A DNA stretch of 64,000 bases, taken from Impatiens glandulifera (taxonomy: Eukaryota > Streptophyta > Magnoliopsida > Ericales > Balsaminaceae). The position numbers were made by a program, and so were the translations under genes. The DNA lies in assembly GCF_907164915.1 (NCBI RefSeq), contig NC_061868.1, positions 23,245,819 through 23,309,818 of the forward strand, read 5' to 3'. Under the pieces are notes generated by a model. That model ran no database searches. It had not been told where the DNA came from and saw nothing but the letters and a program-made list of their open reading frames with translations. This document shows positions 34,859 to 47,030 of this stretch, in pieces (position 1 is the first letter of the stretch; each line of letters opens with the position of its first letter).

Positions 34859-36353
34859 TGATAGGATTAGTGTAACCAATAGAAACTAGGGTCTGTCTAT
34901 TGATATCAACTTATGATTAACGATTCGATTTTAACCATGTTAGAAGTTAAAATTTGTTTCTATTCTTCACAAATCTTTCGAACTCTTGAAACGGTTTCAA
35001 GGGCAGAAGTGTTCGTCGGATTTGAAACTTTGAACCAATGAAAGATGAATGACAGAAAGAAAAGAACACATAGAATTGTTTATTGATATTCAGAGCAAAC
35101 TCTCCTACGTCACCCTTCTTCCTCAACCGGAAGGATTCACAAACTCTTTAAATCAAACACTCTATTGAACAAAACAACCTCTGTTCAACTTATAATATTA
35201 AGAACAATATTCTCTCAGCTAGACAGTTTTTTATTCTTTCTCTCTTTAACTTAGAAGGCAAGAGTAAGCTTGTAAGATTGTAAAAGTGAGCAAAGTAACT
35301 GGTGATTCGATCGTTGTCCTTGAGCATCTATTTGTAGTATAAGGAAACCTACGGTCGAAACTTCTTCATGGACACGTGGCAAGCGTCCAATGGAAGGCGA
35401 CCCAAAGAACAAGAGTATAGCAGACTCTGAGCAAATGGATCATGGCCGTACTGAACTGGTAGTGCGCCGAATATCCTATCTAATATTGTCTTGTACTAGA
35501 TAAATAAATCGTTGGAAGGACATTTGCGTACGTGGCGTTCGTTCATTGGATGCAATTAGCAAGCTTGTCAGACTACACAGGAGTGAATGGAGCAAAGTAG
35601 CAGCTAGCTAGTTGATCGTGGATAGACGTATGCTAACTTCAGATGGGCATTAAACTGCTCCATTAGACTGCCTAGATTAAGGGAGTTAAACGACAACGTA
35701 TAATAGCATGTTCCATTAGACCACACGTCTAATTGAGTTAGACTACAACCTCTAACTACGCATCCCTTTAGACTTGTCTGAAGGAGTTAGACGCCAATGT
35801 CTAACTACGTGACCTAGTAGACTACCACGTCTAATGGAGTTAGACTGCACCGTATAACTACATATCTGTTAGACTAAAGGTCTAACTATGTTTCTATTAG
35901 ATTGAACGTCTAACTACGTATCTGTTAGACTACAACATTTAACTACGTATTTGTTAGACTGGACGTCTAACTACGTATCTGTTAGACTGCAACGTCTATC
36001 TACGTATCTGTTAGAAAGAACGTCTAACTACGTATCTGTTAGACTGAACGTCTAACTACATATCTGTTAGACTGAACGTCTAACTATGTATCACTTCAAA
36101 CTTGTATGAAGGAGTTAGACGCCAATGTCTAACTATGTTACACGTCTAATTAGCCTGCTTAGACCACGTCTATGTTAGTAAACTCTGATGCACCTTCATA
36201 GAAGCAATTATACAACTTAGCTTCATTCATATTTAAACATCATCAAAACTTAGTTGTTTAATATATCTTATTTTCTATTTATTAACTATTTACTTACTTT
36301 ATTCCAACACTTTCTTGTAAGTTAATTAACTCTTCACTTAGTTTTTTTCAACA
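34859..36353 (-). repeat. 5' LTR of the minus-strand element
   Basis: The minus strand runs from TGTTGAAAAAAACTAAG (36353) to ACTAATCCTATCA (34859), 1495 bp. Its U3 is filled with GTTAGACGTTGCAGTCTAAC-type hairpins (35640-36180). It shares the palindromic unit and its 3' end with the family A LTRs, but its 5' end differs from TGTTGGGTCAAA, so it is a subfamily. Confidence 0.9.
35640..36180. repeat. Palindromic minisatellite of the minus-strand 5' LTR
   Basis: About fourteen variants of GTTAGACGTTCAGTCTAAC (and its reverse complement) are separated by AGATACGTA-type spacers. The unit is one or two bases different from that of the solo LTR at 17110. Confidence 0.9.
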
Positions 36354-36358
36354 GGATC

Positions 36359-37566
36359 TAACCTGGAGGAAATTCTAGAAAATGAGCATACATATATAGG
36401 ATCTAACTGTATGAAGTTGGAAAAATGGTCCGAAGTCTTGAACCTATTTTGTATGTAAAAAAAACTGCACAGATATGGTTCAAGCTCTAGAATATATTTA
36501 CAAATATGTACAATTCTGAAGCCCTTAATCATTTTGTAAGTTTATTGGGTATACCATTATACATGGATCCAATTACTGAAGGAGGAGAGCACATATCATT
36601 GTCTAGAATTAGCATTGAGGTGAATCTTATAAGCACACGACCGAAAAGTATGATAGTAATAGACATAAAAGGAAATCCTACTATCATGGAAATTACTTAT
36701 GAGTGGAGGCCAGACAAATATTATTTCTGCAACACATTCCAACATACAAACCCAAAATATGATTTGGCTAAGGAAGAAGATTAGAAAATTCATAAAGGTC
36801 ATAAAGTAAAGATCCAGGATAAAGAAATAGAGGTGCCTATTTTCAAAGAAAAAAATGTGGTTAAGATAATGAAACATAAGTAAAGAAAATTTAGTACAAA
36901 AAAAGAAGTACGAAGAAGGAGGTGGAACCTTAACCTAATCATTTTGAAGAGATAGTTGAGAATTCTCAATCAAATCAAGTTGAAGTGGTTGCTGATGAAA
37001 ACAAAGAGAAGATATTTAGGTTAATCAAGAGAAAGAAGATAATTCCAATGTTGATATATAAGAATCCAATGTTACCGAGGATTCTACGTTGAATCTGAAG
37101 GAAATAAAGACAATGATCTCGAAATTCAAATTGAGAACAACAAGGTGAAGAACCCAGAAATACTAAAGAATAATTCTTTCTATAAAATCAGAACGAGTTC
37201 ATATAAAGAAAGATATCAAACTGAGAATAGAAAGTATTCATCAACATCTTCAATTCATCCCCTTTTCATTGCAAGAAGAAGGGGAAGGGGAAGAGGAAGG
37301 ACAAAGAAAAGAGGAAGACAACATGTTGAAACATCAAGTTGATATGGAAATAAAATTCCCGATTAGAATAATTAGGATTTGATACAGTTTGAAATATTTT
37401 TTTGTAATCTTTATTTCTTGTATGTTTAATTTCCATTAATCAGGTTCTTTAAGGTTGTTTTATTGTTATCTTTTAATCATAGCTAAGATTTGTCTAGCTT
37501 TGATTCTTGACCCTCCCACTTTTAGGATTTTAATGAAATGATTTTAACCATTTTCTCAAAAAAATA
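36359..37566 (+). mobile_element. ORF1-only LINE, 3' half
   Basis: This continues the LINE from 28899. It reads IWFKL-like, MYNSEALNHFVSLLG, IPLYMDPITEGGEH, RPKSMIVIDIKGNP and MEITYEWRPDK (36506-36784), a damaged knuckle (FCNTFQHTNPKYDLAKEED), an acidic linker, and a basic tail (ARRRGRGRGRTKKRGRQ, stop at 37342). A 220-bp 3' part follows, almost the same as in the minus-strand copy. It ends CTCAAAAAAATAA before the duplicated AATCATATATAAT (37567-37579). ORF2 is absent. Confidence 0.85.
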
Positions 37567-37579
37567 AAATCATATATAA

Positions 37580-38219
37580 TTCCATTTGTATTCATTTTAT
37601 ATACAACTTCCCAAATATCTACATGAATAAAGAGAGTAAAGTAACAAAAATACCAAATAAAATAAATATTAATGAACAAATATTACCTGTATTTTACTTG
37701 GACTCAAACATAATAGTTATAGATAAATCAAGTAAACAATAAGGTTTCTAGTTATTAATAGATTATTTATAACGGTAGATCTAGTTTCTGAATCATAGAA
37801 AAATATAAAGGAAACGAAGAGAATTAATACATAATTTCAGAAATTCATTGTATCACTTGTGAAACAATCAAAATAGATCCGAAAAAAACATGACTACTCA
37901 CTCTTTATCATTGTCTATGAGTGTGTCGTTCGAAAAGTAAAAAGACCACTCATATGTTATTTCTTGTCCCGTGTTTCATCTGAAGGTGAATAAGGCACCT
38001 ATCTACTATCAAGTCTAGAGTCACAAGTGAATGTGAGGCGTATGGCTAGTGATGGAGGAGAGAGATTCATCCAGATTTGATCCACAAGTTTCCTTTTTTC
38101 CTTCCACTTTTAAAGAGATTCACCTATCTTTTCTTCTATTTTCCTTTTTTATCCTTAAATCTGATCTCAAAAAAACTTTGCAGCTCTAGATCGGGAAAAT
38201 CAAATATTAGCCAAAAAGG
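37580..38219 (+). repeat. R unit fragment, proximal part
   Basis: This resumes the R unit left at 27762: CCATTTGTATTCATTTTATA, GTAAAGTAACAAAAATACC (37634), CACTCTTTATCATTGTCTAT (37899) and CAAATATTAGCCAAAAAGG. It is interrupted at 38219 by the solo LTR and continues at 41132. No gene is seen. Confidence 0.65.
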
Positions 38220-41126
38220 TGATAGGATCGACTTTATCAATAGAGATAGGGGTCTGGCGATTGATGAAGACTTATGAAAAACGGTTTGAAAGAAATCTTG
38301 TTAGGGATTTGATTCACTTTCTATTATACGCAAACCCTTGTAAACACTTGAAACAGAATCAAGTGCAGAAATGTTTACTTAGGTTTAAAGCTTATGATCA
38401 AGAATGAAAAGATGACAGAAATGAACAACACAGCAGTTTGTTTATGGATGTTCGGAGCAAACTCTCCTACGTCACCCCTTCTTCCAACCACCAGAATGAT
38501 TCACTATGATATGATTTGAAGAATATCACTCAGCTAAAGGATGCTTTTGATTCTAACTCTTTCTTGATCAACACAAATTATACTCAGGAAAGCAGCTAAC
38601 GATTTCAAAGTTCAAAAGATTAATTTCACTCTCTTGATTCAAGCTTGTTCGCTCTAAGTTCTCGCTGTTCTTCCGTTGTCCTTAAGAATCTTTAAATATG
38701 AACAGGTGCCAACGGTCGAATCTTCATAATGATACGTGGCACTCTTCCATTGGAACGCCTCTATAGTACACAACAGACTCTGAATACAAGGATCGTGGCC
38801 GTACATAACAGGGAGTGCACCGAATATTCTTCAGAGATATACCTGCAAAACAAGTAGTGGGAAGGATATTCACTTACGTGTCATTAGTTAATTGGTTGCA
38901 TCTGGCTGTCGTACTAATCTTCACTAGAAAGTGGAGCAGGAGTAGCGTACAACTATAGCACGTGGGTAGGCGGGTGTTAGCTTCAAGCAATCTTCTTAAG
39001 CATGGCATTAGACGTATTTCAATTAGACGACCTCGTCTAATGAAATCAAACGTCCCCGTCTAATAACATAATCCATTAGACCACCTGGTCTAATGGGATT
39101 AGACTTACGTCTAATTACTACCACTTCTGACTAATCTGAAGGAGTTAGACTGCACGTCTAACTTTCACCAATTAGACTACACGTCTAACTTTCTCTTTCT
39201 ATTAGACTACATGTCTATATCCATGAGTTAGACTGCACGTCTAATTAACATTCTACTTCAGACTAGTCTAAAAGAGTTAGATTGCATATCTAACTTTCAC
39301 AATCCATTAGACTGCACGTCTAACTCCACGAGTTAGACTACACGTCTAATTCCGAGTCCATTAGATTGCACGTCTAACTCCACGAGTTAGACTACACGTC
39401 TAACTCCGAGTCCATTAGACTACACGTCTAACTCCACGAGTTAGACTATGTTAGGATCTAGATCGCGGATGACGGACCGGGGTCTGACCGGTTTACACTT
39501 TCTGACAACACTCAACGGTTGGTGTTTAATCCGGTTATAGATTAACACCGGGTTTCAATACTACATAGGCTGTCACAAATCCTTGAACCGAGTTCAAGTG
39601 CGGAAGTGGTTTGTTTCAGACTGAAGCAAGACACACAAGATGAATAGAGATAGGTTTTGGAGAATATCGATTTGGAGATTAGGAGGTCGGTTTGAGGTTT
39701 AGTGAATCGGTTAGAATGATGTAATTCGGTTATAACAGTGTGAGTCAGTTAGAAAGCAGAACCGATAGAAAGTAATGAACAAGACAGGTTTTTATGGATG
39801 TTCGGAGATAAAACTCCTACATCGCCCCTTCTTCTCGAAACCGCGAGAAGGATATTCACTAAGGAATACACAAACAAAATACACGATCGAGGCTTATTTA
39901 CTACTCGATAAACACTCTTACAATTCTCACAGAAATTGTAATCACACTTCAAATGCACACTTAAGCTTTTTAATCTTAGAGAGATAAACACAACTTGTAA
40001 CTTGTAACTTGGGTTGTTAGCTCTGAATTATCGTGACTACTTTTACTCCTCTTTGGCTCCTTCTTTTATAGGTGAAATGTGCTAACGGTCACATTTCTTC
40101 AACGGATACCTTCAGGGTAATCCTTGAATCTGATTGTTTAGCAGAAGTTCAACATTGCATTAATTGCAGTTTAAGCTTTCAATGCATGGAGCAGACTGGA
40201 TTCATTTGTCTTTTACTTAATATGGCAACTGCCGATTGGCCAGTTACCTACATCTGGAGAACTACACCTTTGACTTGTACCAAAATGGTAACTGTCTCTT
40301 CAGGAAATCTTCTGCAGCCTTCAGAGTATCATCAGACTTGTATGAATATGGCAATGTCACAGTCTGTTCCTTTGGTATCATCTTCCACAGATACTCAAAG
40401 TGTTCGTTTGCACCAATTTGTAGATTGTACTTTGTTTGATAATCTTGACTTCTTTCTTTAAGTAGTCTCTTCGTCGGTTTTCGGTTGAATACTGCATTTC
40501 GGTTTAGGATGTCTTCCGATTGTTCATAGCTTCAGGTTAACCGGATGACATCGGTTTTGGATACATCCTTTGCTTCTTCTTCTAACCGGTTTGATTACTT
40601 GATCTGTTGGATTCTTGACCGGTCAGATTCTTGAACGTTCAAGGTTCTTAACCGTTCCTACATAGGAAATTTGTTTTTGTTAAGTTCTTATTTTAACCGG
40701 TCTAATTTATCTAACAGACTGCACGTCTAATTCCGAGTCCATTAGACTACACGTCTAACTCCACGAGTTAGACTGCACGTCTAATTCCGAGTCCATTAGA
40801 CTGCACGTCTAACTCCATGAGTTAGACTGCACGTCTACCTCCACGAGTTAGACTGCACGTTTAATTACTCTAGTTAGACTACACGTCTAACACCACTTAG
40901 TCAGACTACACGTCTAATTTTGATAGTTAGACTGCACGTTTATCACCGTGCGCCTAATACCAAATCGGTCTAATGAAACTCATTAGAACCAAGTCTAATG
41001 AAATTTGATTTCAATACACCTGTATTAAAAACAATTAGACGCATATATAATCCATTCATCATTTCATCATCAAAATTCCAATAGTCAAACTATTTCAACA
41101 CTTAGTTAAAATAATTTGACCCAATA
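38220..41126 (-). mobile_element. Solo LTR of copia family A (minus strand), TSD AAAGG, containing a nested solo LTR
   Basis: The ends are TGATAGGATCG on the left and TTTGACCCAATA on the right, the reverse of the family A LTR ends with one terminal change. AAAGG flanks both sides (38215-38219 and 41127-41131). The pre-insertion site is preserved in sister R units (TTAGCCAAAAAGGAAAACAC at 7137). Removing the nested 39449-40716 insert leaves about 1.63 kb. GTTAGACTGCACGTCTAAC-type hairpins occupy 39010-39445 and 40717-40990. ACCGTTG on the minus strand lies near 38715. Confidence 0.93.
39449..40716 (-). mobile_element. Solo LTR of copia family B nested in the family A solo LTR
   Basis: The minus strand reads TGTTAGATAAATTAGACCGG (40716) to CGCGATCTAGATCCTAACA (39449), matching the ends of the LTR at 54024-55305. 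Its length is 1268 bp against 1282 bp. The flanks are GACTA (39444-39448) and GACTG (40717-40721), a 5-bp duplication with one mismatch. No internal region remains. A 129-codon plus-strand ORF (40072-40461) is antisense to the LTR and not conserved as an ORF in the other copy. Confidence 0.93.
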
Positions 41127-41131
41127 AAAGG

Positions 41132-42699
41132 AAAGCACGCATTATGCATGACTAAAGTCATAGGCCCCATTTGAAAATATGATCTCTTTTTTTTGTAAAA
41201 TAAAAAAAACAAAAAACAAAATAAATAAAAACATAAATTTGTTATTTTAAGTTTGTTTGATTTATAATATTTTTATTTAATAAATTCAAATTTTACTTAT
41301 AAATAGGATATAAAAGTAAGGTGTTTACTATATTGAAATGAAAATATAAATAATAATAATAATTATATAAAAAACATATTATCTTTTATAACACAGATAC
41401 AAGACAGAAAAATAATGACGGTGTTTTGACCATCATACAAATTATATCAAGAATGCAATTTATAAAAATAACATATCACAACTTAACACAACACTTAAAA
41501 TATAACAGTTTTTTTATTTACTATATAATTTTAAAAAAATATTTTTATTATATATATATATATTAATTTATTTATTATTAAAATTTTAAAATCTAATTTT
41601 AGTAGTGTAACATATTAAGAATAATAATAAATGACTTATAATAAAAATGAAAATTATGAATATATTGAAATCATACGCACACCACACAGTATATAAATAA
41701 CTATTAAGTAAAACTTATGTTATTATATATATTAATCTTATTATAAAAATTAATAAAATTTTAATTATATAAATAAATTTTATTATATTATAAAATAAAG
41801 TCAAATAATATTTTTGCATAATAAAAAAAATATAAATATGTGGAAATAAAAGTTGTGTGTGACTACTTAAAATAATGGAATATAAATTGTTAATTAAAGT
41901 ATTTTAATTTTGTTTTGTAATTAATTAATAAATTAAAAACAAAAGTAATAGTAACAATAATTTGATGATTTAAGTTAAAAAAAAAATTATAATAATTAAT
42001 TCAATTTATTCTTAATTATTTACATTAAATATAGTACTAAAATAATATTAATCTAATAAAAAATTGTTTTAATAAATATTAGTGACGGATTAAAGAGGTA
42101 AATTAATGTTTGGAAAGTTATTTCTTAACATTTTCTTTTCTTATCCTTGATAGTTATTTCATATAATACACTTTTTAACATTTTAAATAAAAAATTTTAA
42201 TTTATCTTTCTAAAATCTTAAAAATTTTATTTTTGTTTTGGTTAAGATAATTTACATTTATTTAATATTAAATACTGAAATGATAATTTAATTTTATCAT
42301 AAGTAAAAAGAATAATGAGACATTTAAATAAACATATTAAAAAATAATAAAAATTATTTAGATAAGAAAGAAAGTCATAGCCATAAGAGAAAGAGATGAT
42401 GTTTGCCCGATAATCGATTATATATGTGAAAGGACACTAGGTAAATTATATGATAATATTTTTAAAAATTAAATAAAAATTTAATATCGCTTTTATACCA
42501 AAATTTACAATAACATTGATTTATTATCCGGAATTTTAAATATTTTTATATGCAATCATGCTAATATTTTATAATTAAACATCTAATAAGACACAATATC
42601 ACAAACAATCACATAGTAGGTTACTGACACATTTATTTATAATAATCACCGTCATGCTTATTTTAGATTAACACAACAACTTTTTAAACATATTTTTAA
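41132..42699 (+). repeat. R unit, continuation after the solo LTR
   Basis: AAAGCACGCATTATGCATG joins to the 38219 side. Anchors are ACACAGATACAAGACAG (41391), CACACCACACAGTATATA (41679), GACGGATTAAAGAGG (42084), AATGAGACATTTAAATAAAC (42314) and GATAATCGATTATATATG (42410). No gene is seen. Confidence 0.6.
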
Positions 42700-45535
42700 A
42701 AAATGAATTATAAAAAAATGAAAATTATGAATATTTTAAATCAAATATATGTTATTATATATATTAATCTTATTATTATAATTATTTAAATTTGAATTAT
42801 ATAAATATATTTCATTATATTATAAAATAAAGTCAAATAATATTTTTTTCCATATTAAGAAAACATAAATATGTGTGCAGTGTGTCTATTTAAAATAATG
42901 GATAATTGTTTTTATTTTTTAAATTAATAAATTAAAATTTAACAATGAATTGAAGAATTCAGGACAATGAATAATGTATTGTAATTAATTAAAAAAATAA
43001 AAATAACAATTAATAGTAATAGTAACGTGATGATTTGAGTTTTAAAATATTAATAATTTGTTCGATTTATTCTTAATTAATGACATTAAATATAGTAATA
43101 AAATAATATTAATTTAATAAATATTTTTTTAAAATATTAGTGACTGATTGAAGTTGTAACTAGTTGTTTAAGAAGTTATTTCTTAACATTTTTTTTAACA
43201 TTATAAACAAAAATTTCAAACTTATTTTTCTAAAATTTTAAGAAAATTTATTATGGTTTGGGTTATCATAATTTACATTTATTCTAATTTAAAATATTAA
43301 AATAATAATTTAATTTAATTATAAGTAAGGAAAAATAATGAGACATATACATAAACATATTAAAAATAATAAAAATAATTTAGATAAGAAAGATAGTCAT
43401 AAACATAAGAAAAAGAGATGTTGGAAATATATTTAAACATAAGAAGAAGAGATGTTGGAAATATATTTAATAAACTTAACACCATAAGTGGAAGAGATAA
43501 GTGGAAGAGATGATGTAGACATGCTTAATAACATTGACGTCTTCGCGCGTTAATTGATTATAAATGTGAAAAGGACACTATGTAAATTATATATTAATTT
43601 TCAATAAAATTCTATAATAAAATAATATCGATTTTATACCTTATTTAAAAAAAACTGTTATTCATAATCCGAAATTTTAAATATATTTATATGCATCGTA
43701 CTAATATTTTACAATTAAGCATCTAATAAAACACAATATCACCTATCACATACTAGGTTATTAACACATTTATTTATAATAAGGCACGTCGTGCTTATTT
43801 TATATCAACACAACCACTTTTTAAACATATTTTTAAATAAATGAGTTATAAAAAAAATAAGAATTATGAATATTTTAAATAACATTTATGTTCTTATATA
43901 TATTAATCTTATTATAATAATTATTTAAATTTGAATTATATAAATAAATTTTACCATATTATAAAATAAATTCAATTAATATTTTTGTCCATATTAAGAA
44001 AACATAAATATTTATCCAATAAAAGTTGGTTGCCTACTTAAAATAATGGATAATATTTTTTAAATTATAACTTAAAAATGAATTGGAGAATTCAGAAAAA
44101 TGAATAATGTATTGTTAAATGACAAGTAAGAATAATGTGATGAATAATGTTTTTTTAAATGACAAGTCAGTTTTAAAATATTAATAATTTATTCGATTTA
44201 TTCTTAATTAAATATATTAAATATAGTAATAAAATATATTTTTTTTTAAATATTAGTCACTAGTTGTTTGGGAAGTTATTACTTTACATTTTTTTTATTA
44301 TCCTGGATAGTCTTACCATTAATTTTCTAACATTATAAACAAAAAATTTAAAATTTTTTTTTTAACTTATTTTTCTAAAATTTTAAGAAAAATTATTTTG
44401 GTTTGGCTTATGATAAATTAACTTTATTCTAATTTTAAATATTGAAAAGATAATTTAATTTCATTAGAAGTAAGGAAGAATAATGAGACATATAAATAAA
44501 CGTATTAAAAGTAATAAAATAATTTAGATATGAAAAATTTTCATAGACATAAGAAGAAGAGATGTTGACGATATATTTAATAACCTCGACACTAGATGGG
44601 GAAGAGATGATGTGGACATGCTTAATAACATTGACGTCTTTGCCCAATAATCAATTATAAATGTGAAAGGACAAGATGTAAATTATATATTAATTTTTAA
44701 TAAAATAATATAAAAAATAATATAAAAAATAATATCAATTTTATACCATATTTTAAAATAACTGTTATTTATAATCTAAAATTTTAAATATTTTTATATG
44801 TATCATAGTAATATTTTATAATTAAGCATCTAATATGACACAATATCATCTACGGTAGGTTATTGACACATTTATAATAAGGCACATCATGCTTATTTTA
44901 TATCAACACAATCACTTTTTAAACAAATTTTTATAAAAATGAATTATGAAAAATGAAAATTATGCATATTTTAAATGAAATTTGTGTTATTAAATATATT
45001 AATCCTATTATAATCATTATTTAAATTTGAATTATATAAATATATTTCATTATATTATAAAATAAAGTCAAATAATATTTTTTTCCATATTAAGAAAATA
45101 TAAATATGTGTCCAATAAAATTTGTGTGTGCCTACTTAAAATAATATATAAATGTTTTTTTATTTTTTAAATTTAATAAATAGTAACATAATAATGAATT
45201 AGAGAATTCAGGACAATGAATAATGTATTGTTAAAAGAAAATATTTTAATTTTATTTGGTAATTAATTAACAAAATAAAGATGACAAGTAACATTAATGT
45301 GATGATTTAAGTTTAAAAATAATAATAATTTTATACCCAAGTTTAAAATAACTATTATTTATAATCGAAATTTTAAATATTTTTATATGTATCATAATAT
45401 TATTTTATAATTAAGAATCTAATAAGACAAAATATCACCTACAATCACATAGGAGGTTATTGACACATTTATAATCAGACACGGCGTGCTTATTTTTTAC
45501 CTATCGAACCACTTTTCAAGCATGTTTTTATTAAA
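42700..45535 (+). repeat. Direct tandem repeats of about 1.1 kb (R distal segment)
   Basis: Three successive copies start near 42700, 43840 and 44936 with AATGARTTATRAAAAA and TTATGMATATTTTAAAT. Each runs through GGAGAATTCAGRAMAATG (42952, 44085 and 45205). The first two also contain AATGAGACATATA and the GAAGAGATG block. A fourth relative precedes them at 41640-42690. The third is shortened by a deletion near 45320. The remaining content is AT-rich and non-coding. Confidence 0.7.
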
Positions 45536-46650
45536 AATGTTAAGATTTACATAAAATATTTTAAATGAAAATTCTTAATCTATTTTTTATCAATTTTTTT
45601 CTTCTAAATTTTAAAACATATAAAATATTGTATTTTGTTTGAAAAATAATGAAATTGTTGATTAAAAAGAATAAGTAGTTACAACAGATAATTTTATTTC
45701 TAAGTAAAACAATAAATAGTTACAACAATAATAGATCAGGTTCGGGTCAAAATAATTTTAATTCGAAATAAAAGAATAAGTCTAATATTTGATAATCTGG
45801 AATTAATTGTTATTTGTAATTTGGTTAGACATATTAAAATTAATATATTAATTTCAATAGATAAACAAATTTAATTTAATTGATTTTACTTTTCATATTT
45901 ATTTTATTTATCTATTTAAACTACCTTTTAGTAAGCGTATTTTAAAAATATAACAATTCTATATTCAAATTAATTTTTTTGTTTAAATATAATAATTAAA
46001 ATTGAATTAAAAATTTTATAATTTTTTAAATATAGAAATTGAAATATAAATAATATTTAATTATGATGATATTGAAATTAAAATTCTAATTATAATGTAA
46101 TTTATAATTCAAACACATCTTAAATAATTTTCAGAAAAAAAATAGATACCTAAGTTCTAAATAAGTACGAAAATTCAATTAAGAAAGTATAAATATTAAG
46201 GTACAAGATTTTCATGATAAAATGTAGGTCATTAATTTTGTATAGTAATAATCTTCAAGAGAGACGAGAGACTGATTTTTGTAAACACAACGACTTTATT
46301 GTGTATTTTCAATAATCCTATCGATTTTCCGTGATCTAAGGCCAAAACAAGAGACAATTACCAATTGAGGCTCAAACTTTAAATTGAGCTATATGAAGCT
46401 TGAACTATCATATTTTTGGTCATTTAGGACTTTTTACTAAACGGATGTTAGATCCGTCTATTTTATAATTCATTTGCATTAACACTTGTAACTTTTGTTA
46501 GTTTAATATTACATTTTTATTAATTATTTAATGATTTCTTCGGGTTGTACACTATGGTAAAGAGCACCTCATGCCCACTACAAACCTTGATCGATTTTAC
46601 TTCTGGTACTTACTGAACTTTGCGGTTTCTTTGTATATAGGGATAAAAAA
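45536..46650 (+). repeat. R unit distal end plus AGAGACAATTACC block
   Basis: Anchors are ACAATAATAGATCAGG (45724), AAGATTTTCATGATAAAATG (46206) and CGATTTTCCGTGATCTAAGG (46321). A block reading AGCTATATGAAGCTTGAACT and CTCATGCCCACTACAAACC (46385-46600) matches 5090-5340. No gene is seen. Confidence 0.55.
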
Positions 46651-47030
46651 ATTGGAGTTTTATATTGTCCATTAAATCAGTAATTAGTGGGTTTTAACAA
46701 TGATCAATATTTTCTATATTTATTAAAGCTCTTTGAAACGTGTCTTGAGATTTATATTTATCTTAAAGTACAATATTATTATATATTCTAAGATTATGCA
46801 ATTCAATTAATTCTTTTTACTATACCTCTACAAAATATAGTGATGAATGTAAAAAATATGGAGGTTGAAAATGGGGATGAAGAATATTTTGAAGAATATA
46901 TTGAAATTGAGATAATTATTATAGATTTCTCAATTCAATGCAATCTTAAGGATCAATGTGAGGCTGAAACAAAAATTTCAAACTTATCTTTCCAAAATCT
47001 TACAAAAATTTATTTTGGTTTTGGTTAACA
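46651..47030 (+). other. Unassigned segment with a short acidic ORF
   Basis: The ORF at 46840-47028 (62 codons) begins MMNVKNMEVENGDEEYFEEY and turns hydrophobic. Its last third is R repeat sequence. It is not found elsewhere in the window and I recognise no domain. It could be a captured exon or a MULE N-terminal remnant, or it could be non-coding. Confidence 0.25.

Larger units (their letters stand above)
28900..36353 (-). mobile_element. Minus-strand non-autonomous copia element (family A relative), TSD GGATC
   Basis: GGATC flanks both sides (28895-28899 and 36354-36358). Read on the minus strand it consists of the 5' LTR (36353-34859), a tRNA-Met primer site (34856-34844), a truncated gag (34837-34178), an accessory gene with its own TATA-like box (33999-30548), then a rearranged 3' LTR. 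There is no protease, integrase, reverse transcriptase or RNase H. The total length is 7454 bp. The element would have needed enzymes from a relative. It interrupts a LINE and is therefore younger than it. Confidence 0.9.

Noticed and set aside
40072..40461. 129-codon ORF on the plus strand
   Set aside because: It is antisense to the nested family B solo LTR. The counterpart LTR at 54024 does not keep the frame, and there is no domain.
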